Shown here: piece after piece, positions 44,192 to 53,454 of the stretch | How positions within the stretch are numbered: position 1 is the first letter of the stretch | How the letters are laid out: every line of letters starts with the position of its first letter | Origin: Albirhodobacter sp042466415 | GTDB lineage: Bacteria; Pseudomonadota; Alphaproteobacteria; Rhodobacterales; Rhodobacteraceae | Length of the DNA stretch: 64,000 bases | Assembly: GCF_042466415.1 (NCBI RefSeq) | Contig: NZ_JAXHCH010000002.1 | Span: forward strand, 2,170,001-2,234,000 | Direction: 5' to 3' | Notes under the pieces: generated by a model | The model's input: the letters and a program-made list of their open reading frames with translations, nothing else | Databases searched by the model: none | What the model was told of the DNA's origin: nothing | Made by a program: the position numbers and the translations under genes

Positions 44192-45196
44192 ATGCCCCTG
44201 ATTTTGAAATGTTTTGCCGATATTGCCGCATTGCCGCTCGCACAATTCGATGAGGAGGCCGCGGCCAGCGCAAAACAGCGCCAAGACAGCTTAACCAAAC
44301 CGCAAGGATCACTTGGTCGATTGGAGGATCTGTCGATCTTCATGGCCGGATGGAGACGCACGCCACGGCCGCAGATCACCTCTGCCCAGGCCCTGATATT
44401 CGCGGGCAATCACGGCATCTGCGCGCAGGGTGTGAACCCCTATCCGCAGGCCGTGACCGCGCAAATGGTTGCAAATTTCAACGCAGGCGGTGCGTCGATC
44501 AACCAACTCTGCCGCGTGAACGGCGCCGATCTTTCGGTGATCCCATTGGATCTTGAGACGCCGACGCAAGATTTCACCCAAGGCCCCGCGATGACCGAGG
44601 CCGAGACAATCGAAGCAATGAATATTGGCGCGGCTTCGGTGCGCTCGAATGCGGATGTGGTATTGCTCGGTGAAATGGGCATTGGAAACTCGACGGTCGC
44701 CGCAGCCCTCGCCGCCGCGCTCTTTGGGGGACAACCCGTAGATTGGGTCGGGCCGGGGACGGGAGCCGATTCGCAAGGCATCGCGCGCAAGATCGATGCG
44801 ATTGCGCGGGGCCTCTCGCGACATGCGGGACAAGACCCTCTCGAAACTCTTGCTCGGTTCGGCGGGCGCGAACAGGCGGCGATCTGTGGCGCGATCCTCG
44901 CTGCGCGAATGGCACATATTCCGGTGATTTTGGATGGCTTCATCTGCACCGCTGCGGCTGCGGTGCTTTACGCCGCCCATCCAACGCTTTTGGATCACTG
45001 CCTCGTCGGCCACTGCTCCGCCGAACCGGGGCATCGCCGTTTGCTCGACGCTATCGGCCAAAAAGCAGTGCTGGAATTTGACATGCGACTCGGCGAGGGG
45101 TCCGGAGCGGCATTGGCTCTCGGAATCTTGCGTTCCGCTTTGGAATGCCACAACGGCATGGCCACCTTTGGCGAGGCCGGGGTATCGGAGGCATGA
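44192..45196 (+). CDS. cobT: Nicotinate-nucleotide--dimethylbenzimidazole phosphoribosyltransferase
   Basis: 334-aa enzyme that transfers ribose phosphate from nicotinate mononucleotide to DMB, making alpha-ribazole phosphate. Blocks seen: KPQGSLGRLEDLSIFMAGW, FAGNHGICAQGVNPYPQAVT, GEMGIGNSTVAAALAAALFG and the active-site Glu region DMRLGEGSGAALALGIL near the C-terminus. Its substrate NaMN is a product of NadC, encoded 6 kb downstream. Not to be confused with the chelatase subunit also called CobT. Overlaps cobS by 4 nt (ATGA). Confidence 0.97.
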   Translation: MPLILKCFADIAALPLAQFDEEAAASAKQRQDSLTKPQGSLGRLEDLSIFMAGWRRTPRPQITSAQALIFAGNHGICAQGVNPYPQAVTAQMVANFNAGGASINQLCRVNGADLSVIPLDLETPTQDFTQGPAMTEAETIEAMNIGAASVRSNADVVLLGEMGIGNSTVAAALAAALFGGQPVDWVGPGTGADSQGIARKIDAIARGLSRHAGQDPLETLARFGGREQAAICGAILAARMAHIPVILDGFICTAAAAVLYAAHPTLLDHCLVGHCSAEPGHRRLLDAIGQKAVLEFDMRLGEGSGAALALGILRSALECHNGMATFGEAGVSEA

Positions 45197-45918
45197 TTGC
45201 CCGCGCGCAAGTGCAAATGGCATTCATGGCCCTGACGCGATTGCCCGTCGGCGAGATAAGGGGACAGGTCCCGACACTTGTGCAATCGGCATGGGCATTT
45301 CCACTGATCGGGGCGCTCATCGGGGGGTTAGGCGCGCTACCGATGGCGCTTGCGCCCGCCTTTAACCTATCCCCCGTCGTGAGCGCGGGGCTTTCACTGC
45401 TCGTCATGATTTGGGTAACTGGCGCCTTACACGAAGACGGGTTGGCCGATTTCGCCGACAGCGCGGGATCGGCCAATCGGGCCCGCAAACTGGAGATCAT
45501 GCGCGATAGCCGTATCGGCTCTTACGGCGTCATTGCTCTGGTGCTGGGGATTGGCCTGCGCTGGGGCGCTATGATCGACCTGCCAGCTCTTGCATTGGTG
45601 TTGCCGCCGGTCATCTCGCGCACACTTGTTGTTTTCGCAATCCACCATATGCCCCCCGCCCGCGATGATGGGCTGGGGCGGCTTGCTCTTGGCGGCGTGG
45701 CGCGCAATCATCGGCTTGCCGTGTCCTTCTTCGTGATAACTTTCGCAATGGCCTTCGGACCAGCGGGCTTGATTGCGCTGTGCATGGCCGCGTTCACGGC
45801 GCTGGCGGTTGCCGGGTTTGCTATGCGCATGCTCGGGGGACAAACCGGCGATGTCTTCGGCGCGCTGATACTCGCGTCCGAAATCGTGGCGCTCATCGCG
45901 CTATCATCACTGCTCTGA
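45193..45918 (+). CDS. cobS: Adenosylcobinamide-GDP ribazoletransferase
   Basis: 241-aa integral membrane enzyme that joins alpha-ribazole (phosphate) to adenosylcobinamide-GDP, the last assembly step. Six or so hydrophobic segments; the metal-binding Asp motif is GALHEDGLADFADSAG (about 79-94), followed by KLEIMRDSRIGSYG. The start at 45193 overlaps cobT's stop. Called CobV in P. denitrificans. Last gene of the cobalamin island. Confidence 0.95.
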   Translation: MIARAQVQMAFMALTRLPVGEIRGQVPTLVQSAWAFPLIGALIGGLGALPMALAPAFNLSPVVSAGLSLLVMIWVTGALHEDGLADFADSAGSANRARKLEIMRDSRIGSYGVIALVLGIGLRWGAMIDLPALALVLPPVISRTLVVFAIHHMPPARDDGLGRLALGGVARNHRLAVSFFVITFAMAFGPAGLIALCMAAFTALAVAGFAMRMLGGQTGDVFGALILASEIVALIALSSLL

Positions 45919-45965
45919 GCCTGACAGGCGAAACGTGTGCGCCGTATGAGGCGCGGGAGAGTTGA

Positions 45966-46805
45966 ATGTTTTATCTCGGGATTGATGGTGGCGGAACAGG
46001 TTGCCGCGCGAGATTGGTTGATCGCGATGGAAACGTGCTGGGCGAAGGGGCATCCGGCCCTGCCAATATAGCGACGGACCGCAATCAAGCGCTGCACAAC
46101 ATTCTTACCGCCGCAAGGCAGGCCACTGATGGCAAAGCAGTATTAGCTGATATCAACGCAGGTCTCGGGCTTGCGGGGGCGAGTCTTCAAGATCCGCGCG
46201 ATTGGCTGGCCGCACACCTTCCTTTCAAATCCGCGCGCATCGTGCAGGATGTCGAGACATCGCTCATCGGTGCTTTGGGCCGTACGGATGGAATCCTCGC
46301 GGCTATTGGCACTGGGTCGGTGTTTGCATCGCGATATGCGCAACAGACCCGCGTCATCGGAGGTTGGGGATTACGACTGGGCGACGAGGGCTCGGGCGCT
46401 TGGATGGGCCGCGAGCTGTGCCGAGCGGCCTTGCGCGCCTATGAAGGCGCGGCGCCCGATACCCCACTCCTGATCGGCCTGCGTGAAAAAATGGGCGGTG
46501 CGCAAGGGATCGTCGCCTTCGGCGCAACCGCAACGCCTGCGGATTTTGCCAGCCTCGCACGCGACCTGCTGCCCGCAAAAGAAGCTGGCGATCCGGCAGC
46601 CCTCATCATTTTCAAAGCTGCTCTAGGCGAAATCACGACAGCAATAGTGCATCTTCAACCCGTTCAGAAAAACCTACCGGTTGTACTTTTGGGTGGTTTA
46701 GGCTCTGTTTTCTCTGCCTCTCTCTCGACAGACTGGAACGTCATCCCCGCGAAAGGAACATCTCTCGACGGGGCCGTCGCCCTTGCCATGGAGGCCGCAA
46801 AATGA
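45966..46805 (+). CDS. BadF/BadG-family sugar kinase, probable N-acetylglucosamine kinase
   Basis: 279-aa ATPase of the BadF/BadG/BcrA/BcrD family, which contains eukaryotic-type GlcNAc kinases. Phosphate loop YLGIDGGGTGCRARLVDRDG (3-22), GLAGASLQDPRDWL, ILAAIGTGSVFASRY (second phosphate loop), and GGWGLRLGDEGSGAWMGRE, a combination typical of GlcNAc kinase. The start has GGGAGAG upstream. It overlaps nagA by 4 nt, so it probably makes GlcNAc-6-phosphate for NagA. Confidence 0.82.
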   Translation: MFYLGIDGGGTGCRARLVDRDGNVLGEGASGPANIATDRNQALHNILTAARQATDGKAVLADINAGLGLAGASLQDPRDWLAAHLPFKSARIVQDVETSLIGALGRTDGILAAIGTGSVFASRYAQQTRVIGGWGLRLGDEGSGAWMGRELCRAALRAYEGAAPDTPLLIGLREKMGGAQGIVAFGATATPADFASLARDLLPAKEAGDPAALIIFKAALGEITTAIVHLQPVQKNLPVVLLGGLGSVFSASLSTDWNVIPAKGTSLDGAVALAMEAAK

Positions 46806-47908
46806 GCACAATTCTCCTGCCCGACCGCATGTTGATCGGCGATAGCCTGAGCACGGACCACGCCGTCGCATTGGATGGCGGGAGAATTGCGGCGCTGATT
46901 CCGAAACGTGAGATTGGTGATCGGCCGGTCGAGCGCCTCAGCGGCACATTATGCCCCGGCTTCGTGGACCTCCAAGTCAATGGCGGCGGCGGGCACATGA
47001 TCAGTGGCACAAGCACGCCAGAAACGCTGTCCCAAATCGGCGCCGCACACGCGCGATTGGGGGCCACGACGATCCTGCCCACCTTGATCACCGACACGCC
47101 GGACGCAACGCGAGCGTTGATCCGCGCGGCCTGTCGCACTCCGGGTCTCGAAGGCCTGCATCTCGAAGGCCCCCACCTCGATCCGCGCCGAGCGGGCGCA
47201 CATGATCCCGCGTTGATACGCCCCATGTCGGACGAGGATCTTGAGCGATACATCGACGCGAAGCGGGCGCTCAAGACACTTAAAATCACGGTGGCGCCGG
47301 CCTCGGCAACGGTTGATCAGGTCTCTCGCTTGACGCAATCGGGCGTCTTGATCGCGCTTGGACACGCAGATTGTCGCTATGACGTCGCGCGCGCCTATCA
47401 CGAGGCCGGTGCGTCTATCGCCACCCACCTCTTTAACGCAATGTCGCAAATGGGGTCACGCGAGCCTGGACTTGTCGGCGCCGCCTTGGACCTTCCGATC
47501 TACGCGGGGCTGATCGCGGACGGCATTCACGTTCACCCCGCGAGTGCGCGCATGGCCCTAGCAACCTCGGATCGGATCTTCCTCGTGACGGATGCGATGG
47601 CCGTTTCAGGGGCTGCGGTCGATCATTTCTGGCTCCAAGGCCGCCGGATTTTGCGACGCAATGACAGGCTGACTCTGGAAGACGGCACTTTGGCGGGTGC
47701 GGATCTGACGATGGCGCAGGCAGTTCGAAATCTGATCACATGGGGCACTTGCCCCGTTCGGGCGCTCAACATGGCGACACGGTTGCCAGCTGAGCTAATA
47801 TCCCGAGCAGATCTGGGCCGGATCGCCTCCGGCTTGCCAGCGAATTTTGCCTTGCTAGACGCCGATTGGGCCCTCTCATCCGTCTGGAAGAACGGGTTGC
47901 GCCTTTGA
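46802..47908 (+). CDS. nagA: N-acetylglucosamine-6-phosphate deacetylase
   Basis: 368-aa amidohydrolase that gives glucosamine-6-phosphate and acetate, used in cell-wall recycling or chitin-derived sugar use. Metal and substrate motifs: CPGFVDLQVNGGGGHM (about 52-67), LEGLHLEGPHLDPRRAGAH with the metal Glu, ALGHADCRYDVARAYHEAGA, ATHLFNAMSQM and the catalytic Asp in FLVTDAMAVSG. No transporter or NagB-type deaminase gene is adjacent. A 108-bp gap separates it from nadA. Confidence 0.94.
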   Translation: MSTILLPDRMLIGDSLSTDHAVALDGGRIAALIPKREIGDRPVERLSGTLCPGFVDLQVNGGGGHMISGTSTPETLSQIGAAHARLGATTILPTLITDTPDATRALIRAACRTPGLEGLHLEGPHLDPRRAGAHDPALIRPMSDEDLERYIDAKRALKTLKITVAPASATVDQVSRLTQSGVLIALGHADCRYDVARAYHEAGASIATHLFNAMSQMGSREPGLVGAALDLPIYAGLIADGIHVHPASARMALATSDRIFLVTDAMAVSGAAVDHFWLQGRRILRRNDRLTLEDGTLAGADLTMAQAVRNLITWGTCPVRALNMATRLPAELISRADLGRIASGLPANFALLDADWALSSVWKNGLRL

Positions 47909-48016
47909 CTAAGGGCCGCAAAAGCTAAAAAAGAGTGGTTTTTTGATATTTCCCATGGAACCTCCCCCCGTCCTGCCCTTAAGTGAGGGCCTGTTTTCGC
48001 TGGGGGAGGGAAACCC

Positions 48017-49060
48017 ATGCTGGATATGCTGACACTTCGCGCAACTTTGGCCGCGTCTTATGACTTGGCGCCGTCCGCTGAACTTGCGGAGGCTACGCGC
48101 GACATTCATGCCAAGATGGACCGAGTCGTGCCTTACGCCGATTGGGTGCGCTACGCGCCTTATGTCGTGGCGATCAACGATTTGAAGAAAAAGCGCAACG
48201 CCGCGATCCTTGCGCACAACTACATGACGCCGGAAATTTTCCACGGTGTCGCAGATGTCGTCGGGGATAGTCTTCAGCTCGCGATCGAGGCTACGCGCGT
48301 CGAGGCGGATGTGATCGTGCAATGCGGTGTGCATTTCATGGCGGAGACGTCCAAGATCCTCAATCCTGCGAAAACGGTTTTGATCCCTGATATGGATGCG
48401 GGCTGTTCGCTAGCCGAAAGCATCAACGCCGAGAATATCGCCCAGATGCGTGCAAAATACCCCGGTGCGCCGGTGGTCAGTTACGTGAATACGACAGCCG
48501 AAGTGAAAGCCGCGTCCGATGTTTGCTGCACATCGTCCAACGCTGCGCAGATTGTCCGCGCAATGGACAGCGACGTGGTGATCATGACACCGGATCAATA
48601 TCTCGCGCAGAATGTGGCGAACCAAGTGCCCGAAAAGACCATCGTCTGGTGGGAAGGCTCTTGCATCGTACACGAGCGCTTTACCGCGAAGGATCTGCGG
48701 GAGTTCCGCGAATGGCAGCCCGACACACGGATCATTGCGCATCCCGAATGCCCGCCCGATGTCGTCGCCGAGGCGGACTTCTCGGGCTCGACCAAAGGGA
48801 TCATCGATTATGTCGCCGCCGAGAAACCTGCGAAGGCGCTTTTGGTGACGGAATGCTCAATGGCATCAAATATCGCGGATGTGCATCCAGAGGTGGATTT
48901 CGTCGGGCCCTGCAACATGTGCCCGTTCATGAAGAAGATCACATTGGAGAAAATTCTCTGGTCGCTGCATACGATGGGTCAGGAAGTGACTGTCGATCCT
49001 GTCGTCTCGGAGAAAGCGCGCCTCGCAGTTGAGCGTATGATCGAGTTGTCCGCCAAATGA
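48017..49060 (+). CDS. nadA: Quinolinate synthase
   Basis: 347-aa [4Fe-4S] enzyme that condenses iminoaspartate with dihydroxyacetone phosphate to quinolinate. AILAHNYMTPEIFHGVADVV is the substrate region; candidate cluster Cys lie in VIVQCGVHFMAETSKIL, DVCCTSSNAAQIV and VGPCNMCPFMKK. First of a tight nadA-nadB-nadC operon. GGGGGAGGG stands 6 nt before the ATG. Oxygen lability of the cluster is a known family trait. The gap upstream holds AAAAAAGAGTGGTTTTTT, a weak A/T hairpin that could end nagA transcripts. Confidence 0.96.
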   Translation: MLDMLTLRATLAASYDLAPSAELAEATRDIHAKMDRVVPYADWVRYAPYVVAINDLKKKRNAAILAHNYMTPEIFHGVADVVGDSLQLAIEATRVEADVIVQCGVHFMAETSKILNPAKTVLIPDMDAGCSLAESINAENIAQMRAKYPGAPVVSYVNTTAEVKAASDVCCTSSNAAQIVRAMDSDVVIMTPDQYLAQNVANQVPEKTIVWWEGSCIVHERFTAKDLREFREWQPDTRIIAHPECPPDVVAEADFSGSTKGIIDYVAAEKPAKALLVTECSMASNIADVHPEVDFVGPCNMCPFMKKITLEKILWSLHTMGQEVTVDPVVSEKARLAVERMIELSAK

Positions 49061-50613
49061 CCACCTCCACTGACCGCGTTGTAATCGTCGGCGCGGGTTT
49101 GGGCGCGCTTTACGCGGCGCTGAAACTGGCGCCGCGCCCTGTTCTCGTTATCTCGCCAGAAGTTTTAGGCGTTGGTGCATCCTCTGCTTGGGCGCAGGGC
49201 GGTGTCGCGGCCGCGATGTCTGCCTCCGATAGCGCCGAAGCGCATGCCTTGGATACGATGACCGCCGGCGCGGGCACCGTCGATCCGACCATCGCGCGAA
49301 TGGTCACGGCAGAGGCGAAGGCACATATCCTCGATCTCACCGATCTGGGGACGCCGTTTGATCGCGATACGCAAGGGGGCTACGTGATGTCGCGCGAAGC
49401 GGCACACTCAAAACCTCGCGTTGTCCGAGTCAAAGGCGATCAAGCGGGGCGCGAAATAATGCAGGCCCTAATTGGCGCCGTGCGCGAGACGCCCTCCGTC
49501 CAAGTGGCGGAAGGCGTGCTTGCGTCCGGCCTAGAGGTTGAGGACGGGATTGTGAGAGGCGTCTGGCTCGAGGCTGCGGATCGGCCCTCCGATCGTCGCT
49601 TGTTGAGCGCGCCAGCGATACTTCTCGCGGGTGGTGGGTCCGGCGGACTTTACGCTGTCACGACCAATCCGCCCCGCATCCGTGGCCAAGTGATCGGCAT
49701 GGCGGCACGCGCAGGTGCCCAGATATCCGATGCAGAATTCGTGCAATTCCACCCGACCGCGATGGATATCGGTGAAGACCCTGCCCCCTTGGCGACGGAG
49801 GCTTTGCGCGGCGAAGGTGCGACGCTGATTAATAATGCAGGTGAACGCTTTATGTTGGCGGTTCACCCCGATGCGGAACTCGCCCCGCGCGATATCGTAG
49901 CCCGTGCGATTTTCGCGGAGCATCAGGCGGGCCGCCGTCCGATGCTCGACACGCGCGCAACAATTGGCGCGGAGGTAATAACGAAATTCCCCGCCGTCGC
50001 CGAGGCATGCAAATCCGCCGGCATCGACCCTGTCGCCGACACAATCCCCGTCGCACCAGCCGCGCATTACCACATGGGCGGCATCACGACAGATGCCCTC
50101 GGGCGGGCGTCTCTGGGCAATCTTTGGGTGTGCGGCGAGGCGTCTTCCACAGGCTTGCACGGCGCTAATCGTCTGGCGTCAAACGGGCTTCTGGAAGCCT
50201 TGGTCTACGCGCGTATTTGCGCCCTCGGGATTGAGGCCGCCCTCCCCGATCAACTGCGGGCAGACCCCGTCGCGCTGACGTTCTCATCGGGCAATGAGGT
50301 CGTCGATGAGGAGGCCGTCGCGCAACTTCGCCGCGTGATGACAAACCACGTCGGCGTCATGCGCGATGCCGAAGGCTTGCGCTTTGCTCTGCGGGAAATC
50401 GAGCGGATCGAGAAAATGGCACCCGCGTCCAATGCGATGCTGAACATGACCGCGACCGCGACTTTAATTGCGGCCAGCGCTCTTGCGCGCCGCGAGAGCC
50501 GTGGTGGCCATTTCCGCACGGATTACCCGCAGGCAGACCCAACGCTCGCCATGCGCTCTACTATCACACTTGCCGAGGCGCTTGCGCTGCGCGCCAACCC
50601 GACGGAGGCCTAA
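49057..50613 (+). CDS. nadB: L-aspartate oxidase
   Basis: 518-aa FAD enzyme that oxidises L-aspartate to iminoaspartate for NadA. The dinucleotide-binding motif is VVIVGAGLGALYAALKL (8-24); SSAWAQGGVAAAMSASDS, EFVQFHPTAM and the capping/active region YHMGGITTDALGRASLGNLW followed by STGLHGANRLASNGLLEAL match NadB of the succinate dehydrogenase/fumarate reductase superfamily. The C-terminal helical domain (RRVMTNHVGVMRDAEGL) is complete. It overlaps nadA by 4 nt. Confidence 0.96.
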   Translation: MTTSTDRVVIVGAGLGALYAALKLAPRPVLVISPEVLGVGASSAWAQGGVAAAMSASDSAEAHALDTMTAGAGTVDPTIARMVTAEAKAHILDLTDLGTPFDRDTQGGYVMSREAAHSKPRVVRVKGDQAGREIMQALIGAVRETPSVQVAEGVLASGLEVEDGIVRGVWLEAADRPSDRRLLSAPAILLAGGGSGGLYAVTTNPPRIRGQVIGMAARAGAQISDAEFVQFHPTAMDIGEDPAPLATEALRGEGATLINNAGERFMLAVHPDAELAPRDIVARAIFAEHQAGRRPMLDTRATIGAEVITKFPAVAEACKSAGIDPVADTIPVAPAAHYHMGGITTDALGRASLGNLWVCGEASSTGLHGANRLASNGLLEALVYARICALGIEAALPDQLRADPVALTFSSGNEVVDEEAVAQLRRVMTNHVGVMRDAEGLRFALREIERIEKMAPASNAMLNMTATATLIAASALARRESRGGHFRTDYPQADPTLAMRSTITLAEALALRANPTEA

Positions 50614-51465
50614 ATGTCCCAGCCAAATTCCTTGCCAGACTTTCTGCTGGAACCCCTCGTCCGGATGGCGTTAACCGAAGATCTCGCCCCTATGGGCGAT
50701 GCTACGACGCGCGCCGTCGTACCACAGGGCGTCCGTTATGAGGCGCGGCTGAATGCGCGCGAGGCGGGCGTGGTCTCGGGAATGCAAATTGCCGCGATGG
50801 CGTTTCGGATGGTCGATGCATCGCTCGTCATTCAGACACATATATATGATGGCCAGCCCTGTAAGGCCGGCGATATATTGATGACGATTGAAGGCGCGGC
50901 CGCGTCGATCCTGATGGGCGAGCGTGTTGCCCTCAACTTCGCGGGCCGGATGACAGGGATCGCGACCCTAACTGCAGGTTTCGTTGCGCAAACGCAGGGC
51001 ACATCCACGCGGATTACCTGCACGCGCAAGACGACGCCCGGATTGCGCGCTGTTGAAAAGCTCGCGGTGACGCATGGCGGGGGGCACAATCATCGCTATG
51101 GTTTGTCAGATGCGATCCTGATCAAGGATAATCATATCGTTGCAGCCGGGGGCATATCCGCCGTTCTGCACGCCGCAAAAGCCGCCCGCAGCCACATGAT
51201 GCGGATCGAGCTTGAGGTGGACCGGATTGATCAGCTGGAAGAAGCGCTCGCGATTGGCGGAGCGGATGTCATCTTGCTGGACAACATGACAACCCCAACA
51301 CTGATTGAGGCGGTAAAGCTCAACGCGGGCCGCGCCACGCTTGAAGCCTCCGGAAACATGAAACTCGACCGGATTGCGGAGGTCGCGGCCACCGGCGTGG
51401 ATTATATTTCCTCCGGTGCATTGACGCATTCCGCCCGTACGCTCGATCTGGGGCTGGATTTCTAA
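50614..51465 (+). CDS. nadC: Nicotinate-nucleotide diphosphorylase (carboxylating)
   Basis: 283-aa quinolinate phosphoribosyltransferase that makes nicotinate mononucleotide with loss of CO2. Motifs: EDLAPMGDATTRAVVP, LNFAGRMTGIATLTAGFV, CTRKTTPGLRAVEKLAV, HNHRYGLSDAILIKDNHI and LLDNMTTPTLIEAV. It starts right after the nadB stop. Its product is shared with the cobalamin CobT reaction. A perfect hairpin follows the stop. Confidence 0.97.
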   Translation: MSQPNSLPDFLLEPLVRMALTEDLAPMGDATTRAVVPQGVRYEARLNAREAGVVSGMQIAAMAFRMVDASLVIQTHIYDGQPCKAGDILMTIEGAAASILMGERVALNFAGRMTGIATLTAGFVAQTQGTSTRITCTRKTTPGLRAVEKLAVTHGGGHNHRYGLSDAILIKDNHIVAAGGISAVLHAAKAARSHMMRIELEVDRIDQLEEALAIGGADVILLDNMTTPTLIEAVKLNAGRATLEASGNMKLDRIAEVAATGVDYISSGALTHSARTLDLGLDF

Positions 51466-51496
51466 GAAAACGCGCGGCCATTTTCGTGGCCGCGCG
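51466..51496. terminator. Bidirectional terminator between nadC and rppH
   Basis: CGCGCGGCCA (51471-51480), loop TTTTCG, TGGCCGCGCG (51487-51496): 10-bp perfect stem right after the nadC stop. On the minus strand TTTTC follows the stem, so it is stronger as the rppH terminator; on the plus strand no U-run follows. Confidence 0.75.
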
Positions 51497-51525
51497 CCTG
51501 TAACATCGTTGCTTGGGCGGCGCGA

Positions 51526-52008
51526 TCAAATATGTTCGCGGAAGCGCCCGATCACATCCTCATACACAGCGCGCTTGAACGGAACGATCGACGCGATAAT
51601 CTCGTCAGCCTCTTTCCAAGCCCATTGTGAAAACTCGGGGTGCTCGCTCGCGATGTTGACCTGCGCATCCGTGCCGCTATAGCGCATCAAAAACCACTTT
51701 TGTTTCTGACCACGATAGCGCCCCTTCCAAATCTTGCCGATCATCTCCGTCGGCAAATCATAGGTGATCCAGTCGTCGGTCTTCGCAATAATCTCGACGA
51801 GATCGGATGTGACGCCCGTCTCCTCCCAGAGTTCGCGCAGCGCGGCCTCCTTAGGCTTCTCGCCATCGTCAATCCCACCTTGCGGCATTTGCCACGCAGG
51901 GGTCGGGTTATCGAGGCGCAGACCGGCAAAGATCTTTCCGTCCTGATTAACCAATACAATCCCCACACAGGGGCGGTAGGGCATCTTCTCGATTTCTTGC
52001 GGTGTCAT
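51526..52008 (-). CDS. rppH: RNA pyrophosphohydrolase
   Basis: 160-aa Nudix hydrolase that converts the 5'-triphosphate of mRNA to a monophosphate and so opens RNase E-dependent decay. The Nudix box is GGIDDGEKPKEAALRELWEE plus TG (about 41-62). N-terminal YRPCVGIVLVNQDGKIFAGLR and WQMPQGGIDDGE are RppH/IalA signatures. It is separated from ctpA upstream by a strong terminator, so it probably has its own promoter or depends on read-through. Confidence 0.95.
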   Translation of the reverse strand: MTPQEIEKMPYRPCVGIVLVNQDGKIFAGLRLDNPTPAWQMPQGGIDDGEKPKEAALRELWEETGVTSDLVEIIAKTDDWITYDLPTEMIGKIWKGRYRGQKQKWFLMRYSGTDAQVNIASEHPEFSQWAWKEADEIIASIVPFKRAVYEDVIGRFREHI

Positions 52009-52024
52009 GGCGTAGCTCTCTTGG

Positions 52025-52049
52025 AAAAAAGAGCGCCCGAAGGCGCCCT
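52025..52049 (-). terminator. Rho-independent terminator after ctpA
   Basis: In minus-strand RNA, AGGGCGCC-UUCG-GGCGCUCU with one G-U pair is followed by UUUUUU (52025-52030). It starts about 23 bp after the ctpA stop and ends 17 bp before the rppH ATG. Confidence 0.88.
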
Positions 52050-52071
52050 TGGTCTTTTTTTGCGATGCTGA

Positions 52072-53451
52072 TTAGTTCGCAGATGCTTGATCTTCTTGCG
52101 CCTCACCGGGCTTGAGAACCGAAAGGCCTTTGAGAATATCAATCGCATAGGCGAGTTGATAATCGCTTTCGCGCAGCTTCGCCACGGCTTCGGCCTTCTC
52201 AAGCTCTTCGACAGCTTGCTGCTTTTCATCTTCGGTCATCGAGTCGTTGCTAATCGCACCGCGCAGATCCGCCTCGGACCGTGAGCGCTGAGCGATGGAT
52301 GCCTCTTCCGCATCCGCTTCATCTTCCGCCACCGGCGCAGAGCGCGGCTGCTCAACGATGATATCAGGCGCGATCCCCAAAGCTTGAATGGAGCGACCCG
52401 AAGGCGTGTAGTAGCGCGCCGTCGTCAAACGCATCCCGCCATCCCCATTGCCCACCGGCATCACTGTCTGCACGGAGCCCTTGCCGAATGACCGCGTACC
52501 GACAACGATTGCGCGATGATGATCTTGCAGGGCGCCCGTCACGATTTCCGCCGCAGAGGCCGAGCCACCGTTGACCAGAACCACCATGGGTTTGCCTTGC
52601 GCCAGATCGCCCGCTTCCGCATTGAAGCGTTCAGCCTGATCAGGATTGCGACCACGCGTCGAAACGATCTCACCGCTTTCCAAGAACGCATCGGAAACCA
52701 TAACAGCTTGATTTAGCAGGCCACCTGGATTGTTACGCAAATCAATTACGAAGCCGGTGACATTCTCCATCCCGCCGAGTTCCTCCACCGCTTTGGTGAG
52801 GTTTTCCTCAAGGTTCGGGAAGGTCTGATCGTTAAACGTGGTGATCCGCAAGACGACCACATCGCCCTCGGTGCGGCCACGCACGGCCGTCATTTTGATC
52901 GTATCGCGGATGATCGAGATGTCGAACGGCTCTGGTTCACCCTCGCGCACCACGGTGATCACGATTTCCGAACCAACTTCGCCGCGCATCAACTCCACCG
53001 CTGCATCAAGCTGCAAGCCGAGCAAGCTTTCGCCGTCGACATGCGTGATGAAATCACCCGCTTCAACCCCTGCGGAGTCAGCTGGGGTGCCATCCATCGG
53101 CGTGACGACCTTCACAAACCCGTCCTCTTGCGTCACTTCGATCCCAAGACCGCCGAAGGAGCCGCGCGTTTGCGTACGCATGTCGGTGTAATCTGTCGCG
53201 TTCATGAAGGACGAATGGGGGTCAAGCGAGGTCAACATCCCGTTGATCGCCGCCTCGATCAGTTTGCTTTCATCGACTTCTTCAACGTAATCGGCGCGGA
53301 TGCGCTCGAACACGTCACCGAACAGATCGAGCTGTTGATAGACATTAGCGGGCTTGTCGACCTCTTGCGCGATCAGCGGCCCTGCGAATTGCGTTGTCAT
53401 CAGCAGGCCAGCCACGGTGCCGCCGAGTGCAGCGATTGCAAATTTTTTCAT
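52072..53451 (-). CDS. ctpA: Carboxy-terminal processing protease (S41 family)
   Basis: 459-aa periplasmic serine protease. An N-terminal signal (MKKFAIAALGGTVAGLLMTT) is followed by the S41 N-domain, a PDZ domain (GSFGGLGIEVTQEDGFVKVV to about 180) and the protease core: catalytic Ser in VNGGSASAAEIVTGAL and Lys in RSFGKGSVQTVMP. A charged Glu/Ala-rich tail ends the protein. It follows envC after 3 bp; both act in cell-wall turnover, and CtpA relatives degrade murein hydrolases in other proteobacteria. Confidence 0.95.
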   Translation of the reverse strand: MKKFAIAALGGTVAGLLMTTQFAGPLIAQEVDKPANVYQQLDLFGDVFERIRADYVEEVDESKLIEAAINGMLTSLDPHSSFMNATDYTDMRTQTRGSFGGLGIEVTQEDGFVKVVTPMDGTPADSAGVEAGDFITHVDGESLLGLQLDAAVELMRGEVGSEIVITVVREGEPEPFDISIIRDTIKMTAVRGRTEGDVVVLRITTFNDQTFPNLEENLTKAVEELGGMENVTGFVIDLRNNPGGLLNQAVMVSDAFLESGEIVSTRGRNPDQAERFNAEAGDLAQGKPMVVLVNGGSASAAEIVTGALQDHHRAIVVGTRSFGKGSVQTVMPVGNGDGGMRLTTARYYTPSGRSIQALGIAPDIIVEQPRSAPVAEDEADAEEASIAQRSRSEADLRGAISNDSMTEDEKQQAVEELEKAEAVAKLRESDYQLAYAIDILKGLSVLKPGEAQEDQASAN

Positions 53452-53454
53452 CGT

